From assembly GCA_934716785.1 (NCBI GenBank), contig CAKUYM010000061.1, forward strand, positions 1-16,870: a stretch of 16,870 nt of DNA. The letters are read 5' to 3'. Within the stretch, counting starts at the first letter, position 1. Each line of letters starts with the position of its first letter. Below the pieces are notes generated by a model that searched no databases, had not been told where the DNA came from, and saw only the letters and a program-made list of their open reading frames with translations. Shown in pieces: positions 1 to 8,632 of this stretch. The translations under genes were made by a program, and so were the position numbers. The DNA comes from an uncultured Bacteroides sp. GTDB taxonomy: Bacteria; Bacteroidota; Bacteroidia; Bacteroidales; Bacteroidaceae.

Positions 1-200
1 ATATAAGGTGGCGCAGCCTCTCCGCACAAATACCATTCGGTGTCCAACGGATAGCCGTACATGTCTTCAAGTAATCCCAAATAGTCGCTGGTTTGATTGA
101 GGACAGCTTTCCCTTTGGGGATCAGGTCCAGATAATTGTCGCAAGCGGTAAATGTAAGGGTGATTGCCGCAAGGCAACCTATGATAATATTTCGTTTCAT
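1..200 (-). CDS. SusD-family outer-membrane lipoprotein, N-terminal part (cut by window edge)
   Basis: Only the first 66 codons lie in the window. Reading leftwards from ATG at 200, the protein begins MKRNIIIGCLAAITLTFTAC, a signal peptide ending in a lipobox with the lipidated cysteine at residue 20. It continues DNYLDLIPKGKAV, the usual start of mature SusD-like proteins (C-D-x-(F/Y)-L-D-x-x-P-K-G). SusD proteins are surface lipoproteins that bind glycans or other nutrients and act as a lid on the SusC transporter. The gene begins 13 bases after the SusC stop codon on the same strand, so the two are almost certainly co-transcribed. The substrate cannot be told from this fragment. Confidence 0.9.
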   Translation of the reverse strand, partial: MKRNIIIGCLAAITLTFTACDNYLDLIPKGKAVLNQTSDYLGLLEDMYGYPLDTEWYLCGEAAPPY

Positions 201-213
201 GATAAATAAGTTT

Positions 214-3200
214 TTAGAAGTTGATATTAATGCCGAATATATAGCTGGTGGCTTGTTCCGAGTTGCGTGTCCCGCCATTGGCATTGAAAGCCTCCGGATC
301 AATGTCACGTTTGTTGGCAGCCCAATAGTAGGGATTGTTGACTTGCGCACGGAGATTGATAGCCTTGAATCCGGTCTTGCTGATCCATTGTTGCGGTAGT
401 GTATAAGATAAACCTATGTTACGTATTTTAATAAAAGAGGCACTTGCCGTATTATAGTCTGCATATTTCCAATGATATTCTCTTTCTCCTTGTGTTCCGT
501 ATATGTTCATGGAAGGAATATCTGTGTCGGTATGCTCCGGTGTCCACCGTTTGGCTATATCTTCGTGCATATTGCCTTTAGTGTCCGTATCTATTCCATT
601 GTAAAGAGGTGTTGCATCTGTGCGTAGTGTATGTCCTGTATAATATACGATTTTGGTGAAGAAACTCAGTTCCTTCCAACGCAAACTGATATCAAGAGCA
701 CCACTCCATTTCGGATCCAATTGTCCTACACATACTAATGCATTGATGTCACGGACTCCTTCCAACGAGATGATTTCTCCTTCTGCATTATATACGGATG
801 GATTGCCATCGGCTGTCAGACCGGCATATCGGTAAGCATATAGAGAATTGTAGGTGTCTCCTTTCAGATAATTGCTTCCCGGATATCGGATCATGTCGAG
901 CGCGTCTGTCGGTATGTATCCGATTTCTTTGATTTTATTACTGTTAAAAGCAGCGGTAAAGCTGGTGTTCAGAGCCCAGTCTCTATTTTGCAGCCAATCA
1001 TAAGAGAGAGAAAGTTCAATGCCTCTGTTGCGCATTTCTCCATTGTTGAATCTGCCGCTTTCAAAACCTGTGGATGGGTCGAGGCTTTTTTGTGCCAATA
1101 AGTCCGAACTGTATCGGTTGTAGAAATCAATGCTACCGTTCAGTCTGTGGAAGAAAGCAAAATCCAAGCCAATGTTGAAGGTTGATGTTTTTTCCCAACG
1201 GAGTAGTTTGTTGGGAGGAGTTATTATATCGGTCAGGTTGGCTCCACTGAATGGAGAAGTCATATAGTTGCCTAATAAGTATGGAGATGAACTTTGGTCT
1301 ACATTACCGGTAATACCGTAAGTGACACGTAATTTGAGCATATCGACGTATTTTATTCCTTTCATAAATTCTTCGTTGGAGATATTCCAACTGGCACCGA
1401 CTGACCAAAGAGGACGGTAGCGGTATTTGGGATCTGTACCGAAAAGATCGGCTTGTTCCATGCGGACACTGCCATTCAGGGCATAGCGTGTGTCGTAGAT
1501 GTATCCGGCATTGAAATAGGCGGACACATAACGGTGATGGGTTTCGGATACTCCGGTCTCTTCTGCTTTTTGAGCGATATTGCTGTTCAACTGCCCTATT
1601 ACTCCTACTTGCCGCAAATCGAGCCAGTTTACTTGCTGGTAGGTAAGTTTCTCTTCATCATATCCATAACGTTCAGCTTTTTTGTTGTGGTATTTATCTT
1701 CACGGATCTCCCCTCCCAACAGAGCAGTGATGTCATGCTTTTCGGCAATTACCGTTTGGTAGTTGAATTGTGCTCTCAGGTTCATGTACGACCATCTTGC
1801 GTTTGAGTTTTGCAGCCTTCCGCCTTCCGGTATATTGTAGGTGAATCCGCCGGCAGGATTGACAGATGCAAATTGGTTAATCATATATCGCATGATATAC
1901 GAATCTGCTTCATCATACTGTTCTGAGTCCGAAGCCCGGTTTTCATATTGGAATTTCACACCAAGATCCAGTCCTTTGAGTATTTTAAAGTCTGCGTGGG
2001 TGAATAGTTTCCAGTACATGTTGCTTGTTTTTTGTATATTCTTGGTCGATTCTTCCACGGCATTGTATCCCATGAACTGAAGTCCTTCCGTAGCATTGAT
2101 TTTCTGTGCATTGTAGTAATTGTGAGGATAGATGTAAGCATAACTTCCGTCTTCATTGTATAGTGCGTCATAAGGCATAGCATTAGAGCCGGCCTGTGAA
2201 TATTCGCTTCCGGTGATAGACACATTTGCGCCCAGTGTCAGTTTGAACCATTTGGTTAGGTCAAGCTCATTTTTCAGATAGAATGTATATTTGTCCCAGT
2301 TGTTTTGTTTGTTGTAAGTCGATTGATTCTCGTAGCGTGCAGAGAAGAATAAGTTGGATTTATCACCACCTTTTGAGATGGAGACGTTATAATCTTGCGT
2401 GAGGTTCATTTGTTGAAGTGCCTTGCGGTATTCTTCACGATAATTATTCTTACGTAAAATATCCAATGAGTTGTTTAGCTGGTTTTCCGTTATCTCACCT
2501 TTTGCCATCCGATAATACAGTCTGTCGACGGTAGTGAGATATCGGGGAGAGCTGATTGCATTTCGATTATCGAAATAATCGAGCGGATTGGTCTGATAGC
2601 TTGGGTTATTGATTAAATAGTTGCGTTCATAGTCGATGACGTCACTTGTTGAGGCATAGTGCTGATAATCGAGTGATGGCAGTGGATCCAGATAGAAGTT
2701 GGCGGAAATGTTTATGGTTGCTTTTTTGCTTGTCCCGCGTTTAGTGGTGACTACGATTACACCGTTGGAGGCGCGTACTCCATATAAAGAAGTGGCGGCG
2801 GCATCTTTTAGTACAGTGATAGTCTCTATATCATCCGGATTCAGTTCATTGAGACTCACACCTGTTACGGGTTGTCCGTCCAATACTAACAGTGGAGTTG
2901 AACTGATGGCAAAGGAGGAAGTACCGCGGATGCTTGTTTTTCCGTTATAAGTGGTCATGCCCGGTGTGCTGCCTTCCAGCTTACTTCCTAAATTGATGCC
3001 TTGAATCTTATTGAGATAGTCGCTCTTAACGATGGTAGCCGCTCCGGTAGAACGCTCACGTGAGATGGTTTGAAATCCAGTAACAATGACTGCATCCAAT
3101 TGTTTGATATCTTCCACCATGACAACCTGCAATAATTGCTCACCACTGTAAACTACATCATGTGGCTTCATTCCGACAGAAGAGAAGTTTAGCACCGTTC

Positions 3201-3678
3201 CGTATGCCAATGGTTTGGGGAAAGAAAAGCGACCATCGATATCCGTGATGGTTCCTTGGCTCTTGTCTTGTGTAAAGATTGTGACACCCGGAATTACATT
3301 ATCATCATTGTCTGTGACACGCCCGTTCAGCAGTGTCTGGGTGATTGCTTTCTTGGGGATGGCAGTAATGACAATTGTTTTTCCTTTGATGGAGTATTGT
3401 AGTCCTGTATCTGCCAGAAGTTGTTTCATCGTTTCATTGATGTCGGCTTCCTGTAAGGAAATGGATACACTGACTCCTTTCAGTAGAGAAGCGTTGTAGA
3501 AAAACTGATAGCTGTACTGTTTACTCAGCTTTTCCAATACGTTTTCCAACGGTTTCTTGTTAACCGTAATTGTGATTTTCTCCGGTTGGCCTGTCTGGGC
3601 ATACATCAGTGGAGCAGTACAGGACAGGATGAAAGCAATAACCATCAGTAGTCCTTTAGAAATAAACCTGTTTCTCAT
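214..3678 (-). CDS. SusC/RagA-family TonB-dependent outer-membrane transporter with STN signalling domain
   Basis: The 1154-residue protein has a signal peptide (about 1-28, ending APLMYAQ). A secretin/TonB short N-terminal (STN) domain follows at about 35-108, then a carboxypeptidase-regulatory-like beta-sandwich at about 116-192 (NGRVTDNDDNVIPGVTIF). A TonB-box-like stretch (DAVIVTGF) leads into a plug domain at about 205-315 with the SusC signatures LLVLDGQPV and DAAATSLYGVRASNGVIVVTT. A long beta-barrel ends in an aromatic C-terminal strand (SYIFGININF). It should import a substrate captured by the SusD partner, powered by TonB-ExbBD. The STN domain marks it as a signalling transporter that contacts a FecR anti-sigma factor, and fecR and ECF sigma genes lie directly upstream on the same strand, 30 bases away. 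The substrate is unknown; a host or dietary glycan is typical for this architecture. Confidence 0.95.
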   Translation of the reverse strand: MRNRFISKGLLMVIAFILSCTAPLMYAQTGQPEKITITVNKKPLENVLEKLSKQYSYQFFYNASLLKGVSVSISLQEADINETMKQLLADTGLQYSIKGKTIVITAIPKKAITQTLLNGRVTDNDDNVIPGVTIFTQDKSQGTITDIDGRFSFPKPLAYGTVLNFSSVGMKPHDVVYSGEQLLQVVMVEDIKQLDAVIVTGFQTISRERSTGAATIVKSDYLNKIQGINLGSKLEGSTPGMTTYNGKTSIRGTSSFAISSTPLLVLDGQPVTGVSLNELNPDDIETITVLKDAAATSLYGVRASNGVIVVTTKRGTSKKATINISANFYLDPLPSLDYQHYASTSDVIDYERNYLINNPSYQTNPLDYFDNRNAISSPRYLTTVDRLYYRMAKGEITENQLNNSLDILRKNNYREEYRKALQQMNLTQDYNVSISKGGDKSNLFFSARYENQSTYNKQNNWDKYTFYLKNELDLTKWFKLTLGANVSITGSEYSQAGSNAMPYDALYNEDGSYAYIYPHNYYNAQKINATEGLQFMGYNAVEESTKNIQKTSNMYWKLFTHADFKILKGLDLGVKFQYENRASDSEQYDEADSYIMRYMINQFASVNPAGGFTYNIPEGGRLQNSNARWSYMNLRAQFNYQTVIAEKHDITALLGGEIREDKYHNKKAERYGYDEEKLTYQQVNWLDLRQVGVIGQLNSNIAQKAEETGVSETHHRYVSAYFNAGYIYDTRYALNGSVRMEQADLFGTDPKYRYRPLWSVGASWNISNEEFMKGIKYVDMLKLRVTYGITGNVDQSSSPYLLGNYMTSPFSGANLTDIITPPNKLLRWEKTSTFNIGLDFAFFHRLNGSIDFYNRYSSDLLAQKSLDPSTGFESGRFNNGEMRNRGIELSLSYDWLQNRDWALNTSFTAAFNSNKIKEIGYIPTDALDMIRYPGSNYLKGDTYNSLYAYRYAGLTADGNPSVYNAEGEIISLEGVRDINALVCVGQLDPKWSGALDISLRWKELSFFTKIVYYTGHTLRTDATPLYNGIDTDTKGNMHEDIAKRWTPEHTDTDIPSMNIYGTQGEREYHWKYADYNTASASFIKIRNIGLSYTLPQQWISKTGFKAINLRAQVNNPYYWAANKRDIDPEAFNANGGTRNSEQATSYIFGININF

Positions 3679-3708
3679 AATTGTATGAATTTATAGTATT
3701 AGAAATAG

Positions 3709-4872
3709 TTAATTCTTTTTCTCTATGGCATCTATTTTTCTGTCCCGGTGAAACTTGAAATCAAGTTCATTGGTCAGTTGGAGAATATTCAGAATATCTA
3801 TGAGCGGTTGCTTGCGCGACAGTATACCACTGTAACGCATCTCTCGTATGTCTTCACTCACAGATATTTCTACATTATACCAGCGGGAAAGTTCAGCCAT
3901 GATAACACCGATAGTTTCATTGTGGAAGATGAATTTATCTTCTGTCCAACCGATAATGACTGAAATATTGGCTTGTGAGGTACTATATTCTCCAGTTTCT
4001 TTATGGTAGGTGAATTGTTTTCCGGGGGATAAAGTAGCGAGCACTTCTTGTCCTTTGCGCACATTGACCGATCCCTCAATCAGAGTCACATAAATATCCC
4101 CTTCTTCTTCATAGGTCCTTATATTGAAGGTTGTCCCTGTAACTTGTACGTTTAATATTCCGAGTTGTACATAGAATGGACTTTCTGTATTGTGCCTTAC
4201 TTTGAAGTACGCTTCTCCTCTGAGCTCTACTTGCCGGATATGTTTTTTGAAGTGTGTGGGGAAAAGTAATTCCGAAGCAGCATTTACTTGGACTACTGTT
4301 CCGTCTTCCAATGTCAGTTGATATTCACCCCCTGCCGGGACAGACAGCTTATTGAATTGGTTGTCGGTTTTCAGTTCGATAGCAACATTTCTTTTTCCGT
4401 CTAATGTAGCTCCTATTAATCGATTTCCTTTCACTGCCAGATTGCTTTCAGCCAGTTCCACCGATTCATTGTTTTGTGCAATAATAGATGTTTTGGGGGA
4501 GACAGGTGCAGAAGCCGCCCATTCGGCAACGGCATTTTTGCGATTATCCATCCACAGCCATATAGCTGCTGTTCCAAGGATTAATAAAAAAGAAGCTGCA
4601 ATACCTATGCTGTATACAGTATGCCTACCAATCTTTCTTGCAGGAAGAACAATGCTTCTATTAACTTCTTTCAATGCCTCTTTTGTATCAATAGAATCGT
4701 GGAAGGCAATATCTTTTATCAGGTTCTCCTGCTTTCGTATCTCTTCATACACAGCTGGTGACTCTTCTTTCCACTTTTGTGCTAAAAGTGAAGTGGAAGG
4801 CTTTCCGGTACAGATTTCTTTTGCCAATTCTCCGGCTATCTGCATACTTTCTTTAACTGTTTGTTTTACCAT
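3709..4872 (-). CDS. FecR-family anti-sigma factor
   Basis: The 387-residue inner-membrane protein has a cytoplasmic N-terminal segment (1-84), which in this family binds the sigma factor. One membrane helix follows (about 87-108, SIGIAASFLLILGTAAIWLW). The periplasmic FecR domain lies at about 178-273 (GGEYQLTLEDGTVVQVNAAS, ELRGEAYFKV, VTGTTFNIRTY), and a C-terminal DUF4974-type domain at about 313-382 resembles an STN fold. By family knowledge, the periplasmic part senses the STN domain of the transporter encoded 30 bases downstream and controls release of the ECF sigma factor encoded 77 bases upstream. No truncation or missing part is seen. The length is normal for Bacteroides FecR proteins. 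Confidence 0.95.
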   Translation of the reverse strand: MVKQTVKESMQIAGELAKEICTGKPSTSLLAQKWKEESPAVYEEIRKQENLIKDIAFHDSIDTKEALKEVNRSIVLPARKIGRHTVYSIGIAASFLLILGTAAIWLWMDNRKNAVAEWAASAPVSPKTSIIAQNNESVELAESNLAVKGNRLIGATLDGKRNVAIELKTDNQFNKLSVPAGGEYQLTLEDGTVVQVNAASELLFPTHFKKHIRQVELRGEAYFKVRHNTESPFYVQLGILNVQVTGTTFNIRTYEEEGDIYVTLIEGSVNVRKGQEVLATLSPGKQFTYHKETGEYSTSQANISVIIGWTEDKFIFHNETIGVIMAELSRWYNVEISVSEDIREMRYSGILSRKQPLIDILNILQLTNELDFKFHRDRKIDAIEKKN

Positions 4873-4949
4873 TTATATAACAGGAATTTGTGCTATTCTA
4901 TAAGTAAAACAACACAAGGGGAATATAGTATGATATAAAAACCAATTTT

Positions 4950-5516
4950 CTATAAAATAAGTAGTAGGAATCTCAATTCTTCCAGTTCGGCACGCAAGCG
5001 GGTATAGGCGTGCATTTTATGAGATTTGACGGTAGAAACCGATATGGAAAGTAAATCGGCTATCTCTTGATTGGATTTATTTTGGAGCGAAAGGATGATG
5101 ATTTCTTGTTCACGCGGGGTGAGTTCCTTGATTTTTTGCCGTACAATGAAAGACACTTCTTCACGGATAATGTTCTCTTGAATGAATTCTTCGCTTTGCA
5201 TGGTTTGCATCTGAACTTCAGCATAGCGGTCTTTTACATCTTCATGTTTCAGATAGTTGAGGCAGCGGTTGGCGATGGAACGATAGAAGAATGCTTTGAT
5301 GGCGACAATAGAGGTAAAGTTCTCCCGTTGCTCCCAAAAGGCGATGAATACGTCTTGCACAATATCTCGTGCTTCTTCCGTATCCAAGTGATAGCGGCAG
5401 GCAAAAGATAGAAACAGGGTATAGTATTTTTTGAAAAATAGATCAAACTCCTTTTTGCTGCTCACTCTATTTATTCCGGATATATCAATATTGTTTTTGG
5501 GGGGTATTATCATCAA
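4950..5516 (-). CDS. ECF-type RNA polymerase sigma-70 factor (Bacteroides family)
   Basis: The 188-residue protein has sigma region 2 at about 24-93 (FDLFFKKYYTLFLSFACRY, then DIVQDVFIAFWEQRENF and AFFYRSIANRCLNYLK). Sigma region 4 lies at about 131-181 (LTPREQEIIILSLQNKSNQE, with helix-turn-helix IADLLSISVSTVKSHKMHAY). There is no region 1.1 or 3, as in extracytoplasmic-function sigma factors. It sits upstream of a FecR gene and an STN-type SusC gene, the standard arrangement in which the sigma factor activates the transporter operon when ligand is present. The short tail after region 4 is hydrophobic (LRFLLLIL). The chosen ATG gives about 20 residues before region 2; an alternative ATG one codon downstream would change little. 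Confidence 0.95.
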   Translation of the reverse strand: MMIIPPKNNIDISGINRVSSKKEFDLFFKKYYTLFLSFACRYHLDTEEARDIVQDVFIAFWEQRENFTSIVAIKAFFYRSIANRCLNYLKHEDVKDRYAEVQMQTMQSEEFIQENIIREEVSFIVRQKIKELTPREQEIIILSLQNKSNQEIADLLSISVSTVKSHKMHAYTRLRAELEELRFLLLIL

Positions 5517-5593
5517 CTAACGTTGTTTTGTTTTTTTAAGAAGACTGTATTTCTGCACTTTGTCTCCGGATATTCTTTTCTCTCTGTCCGATA

Positions 5594-5601
5594 CAAAAGT
5601 A
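5594..5601 (-). promoter_or_regulatory. Probable -7 element for the ECF sigma/FecR genes
   Basis: On the minus strand this reads TACTTTTG, a match to the Bacteroidetes -7 consensus TAnnTTTG, about 78 bases upstream of the sigma factor start. I see no clear -33 TTTG at the usual spacing, so a regulator may assist or the call may be wrong. It is one of two promoter-like sites in the 333-base divergent gap between sigma factor and AraC gene. The rest of that gap is AT-rich with nothing else recognised. Confidence 0.4.
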
Positions 5602-5733
5602 AGTATTTCCTTTTTATCGGATAGCCTATTCCGAAGATTTTTTCCATTTTTTATAGCTTAGGTTGAAAGTGATGAGCTGTCTCTTGCTTATGACTACTTT
5701 ACAACAGCAGTCAAAAAAAATGCAACTTTTTTC

Positions 5734-5765
5734 ATTGTTGTTCAAAAATATTTTTAATAATTTTG
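5734..5765 (+). promoter_or_regulatory. Probable promoter of the membrane AraC regulator
   Basis: TAATTTTG at 5758-5765 fits the Bacteroidetes -7 consensus TAnnTTTG. ATTG at 5734-5737 is a reasonable -33 partner, with a 20-base spacer inside the 19-21 range. Transcription would begin near 5772, giving a leader of about 78 bases before the ATG at 5850. Confidence 0.5.
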
Positions 5766-5849
5766 TACTTGATCGATGATTCTATAAGGAGTCGGGGTAT
5801 CTGCCGGCATTGATGGGATCAAGACTTTTTTATTGAAACGGATGTTATA

Positions 5850-6995
5850 ATGGATCATACACTTTATAGTTACTCACTTTGTATAGCCTTGCCGCTGATG
5901 CTATTTTTCGGTTTTTCTTTCTTGTTCTCGAAAACGCCGGATAAAGCTATCTTTGAAAATTATCTTCGTTCGCGGCGTCTTATGGGCGCCGCTCTGCTGT
6001 TACTTGCAGTCAACTATTCCGTGCATTTTTTCTTCGAGATCAGGTATCTGAATCTTAATGCGGCTATATTAATGAATCTGTCTACATACTTTCTGTGTTA
6101 TTGGCTTTTCAGCTCGGCACTTACTTTGTTGCTTAACCGATTCTATATTACTCGGAGAAGATTTTGCGTGCATCTGCTCATGTGGATACTGTTCTCTTTT
6201 TTCTCCGGAATCGTACTGCTTGTCTTGCCGGAAGGCATAGCGCAAAAGATGGGGTTGACGGTAATGGCCGTGTGGCTGATCTCCTATGGGCTTGTCCTGT
6301 CTCGAAGACTTCTTCGTGCCTATCATAAGGCAATAACTATTTTTGATAACTCTCTTTCCGATGATATAGGGACATATATCCGTTGGCTATCTATTTTTAC
6401 CTACTGGGCAGTAATATTCGGTGTAGGATGCGGAGCGTTGACCTTCCTTCCGGATAAATATATCTTCATATGGATTCTCTCTTCCGTTCCGTTTTATGTT
6501 TACCTCTATATCTGCTATCAGAATTACCTGCTGTTTTATGAGCAGATAGAAAATGCGATGGAAAACGAGATGCTCTCCGAAGAAGAGACTGCCTGTGACA
6601 GTTCGGAGCAGGAAAGTGAAAATATTCATGATTCGTCTGCCGGTTACGCTGAAATAATCGGAGAGAAGGTCAAAGCGTGGATAGATACAGAGAAATATAT
6701 CTGTCAAGGACTTACGATAAAGGAGCTCTCCAAAATACTGCATACCAACCGCACTTACCTTTCGGAATATATAAAAACAACATACAATATGTCATTCCGC
6801 AACTGGATTACTGATTTGCGGCTGGAATATGCTAAGCAGAGAATGATTCAGTATCCTGAGAAAACCATCGCTGAAGTTGCCGAAGTATCAGGCTTTTTAT
6901 CGATGAGCCATTTTATAAAAACATTCAAGGAGAAGGAGGGCTGTTCTCCGGCTAAATGGAAGAAAACAAATCATGTGGACGGTGGGGACGAATAA
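5850..6995 (+). CDS. Membrane-bound AraC-family transcriptional regulator (seven-helix N-terminus)
   Basis: The 381-residue protein has a hydrophobic N-terminal part with about seven predicted membrane helices (near 7-27, 43-62, 70-95, 105-127, 132-150, 176-197 and 204-225). An acidic linker follows (about 235-262, rich in E and S). The C-terminal AraC/HTH_18 DNA-binding domain spans about 287-375, with first helix-turn-helix LTIKELSKILHTNRTYLSEY and second TIAEVAEVSGFLSMSHFIKT. This membrane-plus-AraC architecture is recurrent in Bacteroidetes. The membrane part presumably senses a lipid, peptide or envelope signal and holds the DNA-binding domain at the membrane; the ligand is not known. 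It is transcribed divergently from the sigma factor gene. A PBP4-type peptidase gene follows 66 bases downstream on the same strand, which may or may not be its target. Confidence 0.85.
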   Translation: MDHTLYSYSLCIALPLMLFFGFSFLFSKTPDKAIFENYLRSRRLMGAALLLLAVNYSVHFFFEIRYLNLNAAILMNLSTYFLCYWLFSSALTLLLNRFYITRRRFCVHLLMWILFSFFSGIVLLVLPEGIAQKMGLTVMAVWLISYGLVLSRRLLRAYHKAITIFDNSLSDDIGTYIRWLSIFTYWAVIFGVGCGALTFLPDKYIFIWILSSVPFYVYLYICYQNYLLFYEQIENAMENEMLSEEETACDSSEQESENIHDSSAGYAEIIGEKVKAWIDTEKYICQGLTIKELSKILHTNRTYLSEYIKTTYNMSFRNWITDLRLEYAKQRMIQYPEKTIAEVAEVSGFLSMSHFIKTFKEKEGCSPAKWKKTNHVDGGDE

Positions 6996-7010
6996 TTCAC
7001 AAATTCTTCC

Positions 7011-7018
7011 TACATTTG
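7011..7018 (+). promoter_or_regulatory. Probable -7 element for the PBP4-type peptidase gene
   Basis: TACATTTG matches the Bacteroidetes -7 consensus TAnnTTTG and lies 44 bases upstream of the ATG at 7062, in the gap after the AraC gene stop. No convincing -33 TTTG is present at the expected spacing. The peptidase gene may therefore have its own start site as well as reading through from the AraC gene. Confidence 0.45.
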
Positions 7019-7061
7019 TGGAGGTGATCGGATTCTATAATTCCTTTTGCATGAAGTTGGT

Positions 7062-8471
7062 ATGAAGAAAAAATTCCTCTTATTCCTTATATTATGGGTC
7101 GGTCTGTCGCCATTACGAGGGCAGAGAGACTTTTCACGTATAGATTCGCTCGTCAGGAAGATGCTTCCCGAAGCATCCGAGGTAGGAATATCCGTATATG
7201 ACCTGACTGCAAAGAAGCCGCTGTATAATTACCGTGCGGAGAAGCTCTCCCGTCCCGCTTCTACCATGAAGTTGCTGACAGCCATCACTGCCCTCTCCCG
7301 CCCCGAGGCCGATGAGCCTTTCCGTACGGAAGTGTGGTATGACGGTGTGATAGAACATGATACGCTGCAAGGCAACTTATATGTAGTAGGCGGATTCGAT
7401 CCCGAATTTGACAGCTTGGCGATGGATTCGTTGATAGCGGAGGTGATGACAACCCCTTTCTCGGTAATCAACGGGCAGGTATATGGCGACATTTCAATGA
7501 AAGATTCTCTTTATTGGGGACATGGATGGGCATGGGACGATACTCCGGCAGGCTATCAGCCCTACTTGTCTCCGCTGATGTTCTGCAAGGGCACAGTGCA
7601 GGTTTCCGTAGTCCCCTCTACGGTGCAGGGCGATACGGCAAGGGTATCTTGCACTCCGCTGTCTTCCTTCTATACCATGACCAATCGGACAAGGACGCGC
7701 ACTCCTTCTGCCGGAAAGTTCTCTTTATCAAGAGACTGGCTGACAAATGGAAATAATCTCATAGTATCGGGCAATGTCACTTCTATCAGAAAGGATGAGA
7801 TAAACATTTATAATTCTCCTGCTTTCTTTATGCATACTTTCCTTGAACGTCTCCGCAGTAAAGGTCTTATTGTTCCTGAATCATACGGTTTTGCCGAATT
7901 GCCGACCGGTGATGTAAGGACGGAACGAATAGCTTGTTGGAATACTCCCGTGCAGAAAGTCCTGAATCAATTGATGAAGGAGAGTGATAACTTGAATGCG
8001 GAAGCATTTCTCTGTCGTCTTGGTGCACAGGCTACGGGGAAGAAGCAGGTGGCTGCCGAGGACGGGATTGTGGAGATTATGAAACTAATCCGTCAGTTAG
8101 GGCATGCCCCGAAAGACTATAAAATAGCCGATGGATGCGGGCTGTCCAATTATAATTACCTCTCTCCCGCCCTGTTGGTTGATTTTTTGAAATATGCGTA
8201 TTCGCAGACAGATATCTTTCGGAAACTCTATAAGTCTCTTCCTGTAGGTGGTGTGGACGGCACATTGGAGCACAGGATGAAGAGTAAGTCTACCTATCGG
8301 AATGTGCATGCCAAGACGGGCTCCTTCACTGCGATAAATACGCTTGCCGGTTATCTGAAGATGAAGAACGGACACGAAGTAGCATTTGCCATCATGAACC
8401 AGAATGTACTTTCGGCTGCCAAGGCAAGGGCATTCCAAGATAAGGTTTGCGAGGTGATTATCGGGCAGTAG
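7062..8471 (+). CDS. dacB: D-alanyl-D-alanine carboxypeptidase/endopeptidase (PBP4, peptidase family S13)
   Basis: The 469-residue exported enzyme cleaves the terminal D-Ala from peptidoglycan stem peptides and D-Ala-meso-DAP crosslinks, by family knowledge. All three penicillin-binding motifs are present, numbered from ATG 7062: SxxK as S67-T-M-K70 (RPASTMKLLTA), SxN as S308-D-N310, and KTG at 418-420 (HAKTGSFTA). The N-terminus is a signal peptide (MKKKFLLFLILWVGLSPLRGQ), so it acts in the periplasm. I chose the ATG at 7062 over an in-frame TTG at 7047 because it puts the basic MKKK directly before the hydrophobic core. The insert between SxxK and SxN is that of the S13 family. It follows the membrane AraC gene on the same strand and faces the truncated regulator gene downstream. 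Confidence 0.92.
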   Translation: MKKKFLLFLILWVGLSPLRGQRDFSRIDSLVRKMLPEASEVGISVYDLTAKKPLYNYRAEKLSRPASTMKLLTAITALSRPEADEPFRTEVWYDGVIEHDTLQGNLYVVGGFDPEFDSLAMDSLIAEVMTTPFSVINGQVYGDISMKDSLYWGHGWAWDDTPAGYQPYLSPLMFCKGTVQVSVVPSTVQGDTARVSCTPLSSFYTMTNRTRTRTPSAGKFSLSRDWLTNGNNLIVSGNVTSIRKDEINIYNSPAFFMHTFLERLRSKGLIVPESYGFAELPTGDVRTERIACWNTPVQKVLNQLMKESDNLNAEAFLCRLGAQATGKKQVAAEDGIVEIMKLIRQLGHAPKDYKIADGCGLSNYNYLSPALLVDFLKYAYSQTDIFRKLYKSLPVGGVDGTLEHRMKSKSTYRNVHAKTGSFTAINTLAGYLKMKNGHEVAFAIMNQNVLSAAKARAFQDKVCEVIIGQ

Positions 8472-8500
8472 CTCAGTATATCAGTACATTTAAAAATACG

Positions 8501-8555
8501 ATTGTATTCTCTAATAAACAAAAATATGCTAATTTTGTTTATTAGAGAATACAAT
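8501..8555. repeat. 23-bp perfect inverted repeat between convergent genes (hairpin, possibly bidirectional terminator)
   Basis: The left arm 8501-8523 and right arm 8533-8555 are exact reverse complements, separated by a 9-base loop (ATATGCTAA). The arms are AT-rich (begin ATTGTATTCT) and each is flanked by short A or T runs. The element lies between the stop of the peptidase gene (plus strand, 8471) and the stop of the regulator fragment (minus strand, 8633), so a terminator acting in both directions is the simplest reading. A stem this long, perfect and AT-rich is not typical of intrinsic terminators. Confidence 0.75.
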
Positions 8556-8632
8556 TTTGACTGTATGGAGCAGAATGCTGTAATCTATATATTCTATTTT
8601 AAAAGCATTCATTGCCTCTATTCTTGTCATGT

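Noticed and set aside
7047..7061. TTG start five codons upstream of the peptidase ATG
   Set aside because: The ATG at 7062 places MKKK directly before the hydrophobic core, as in normal signal peptides.
8501..8555. Invertible promoter switch bounded by the 23-bp inverted repeat
   Set aside because: Only 9 bases separate the arms, too few for a promoter segment or for site-specific inversion. A hairpin is the better reading.
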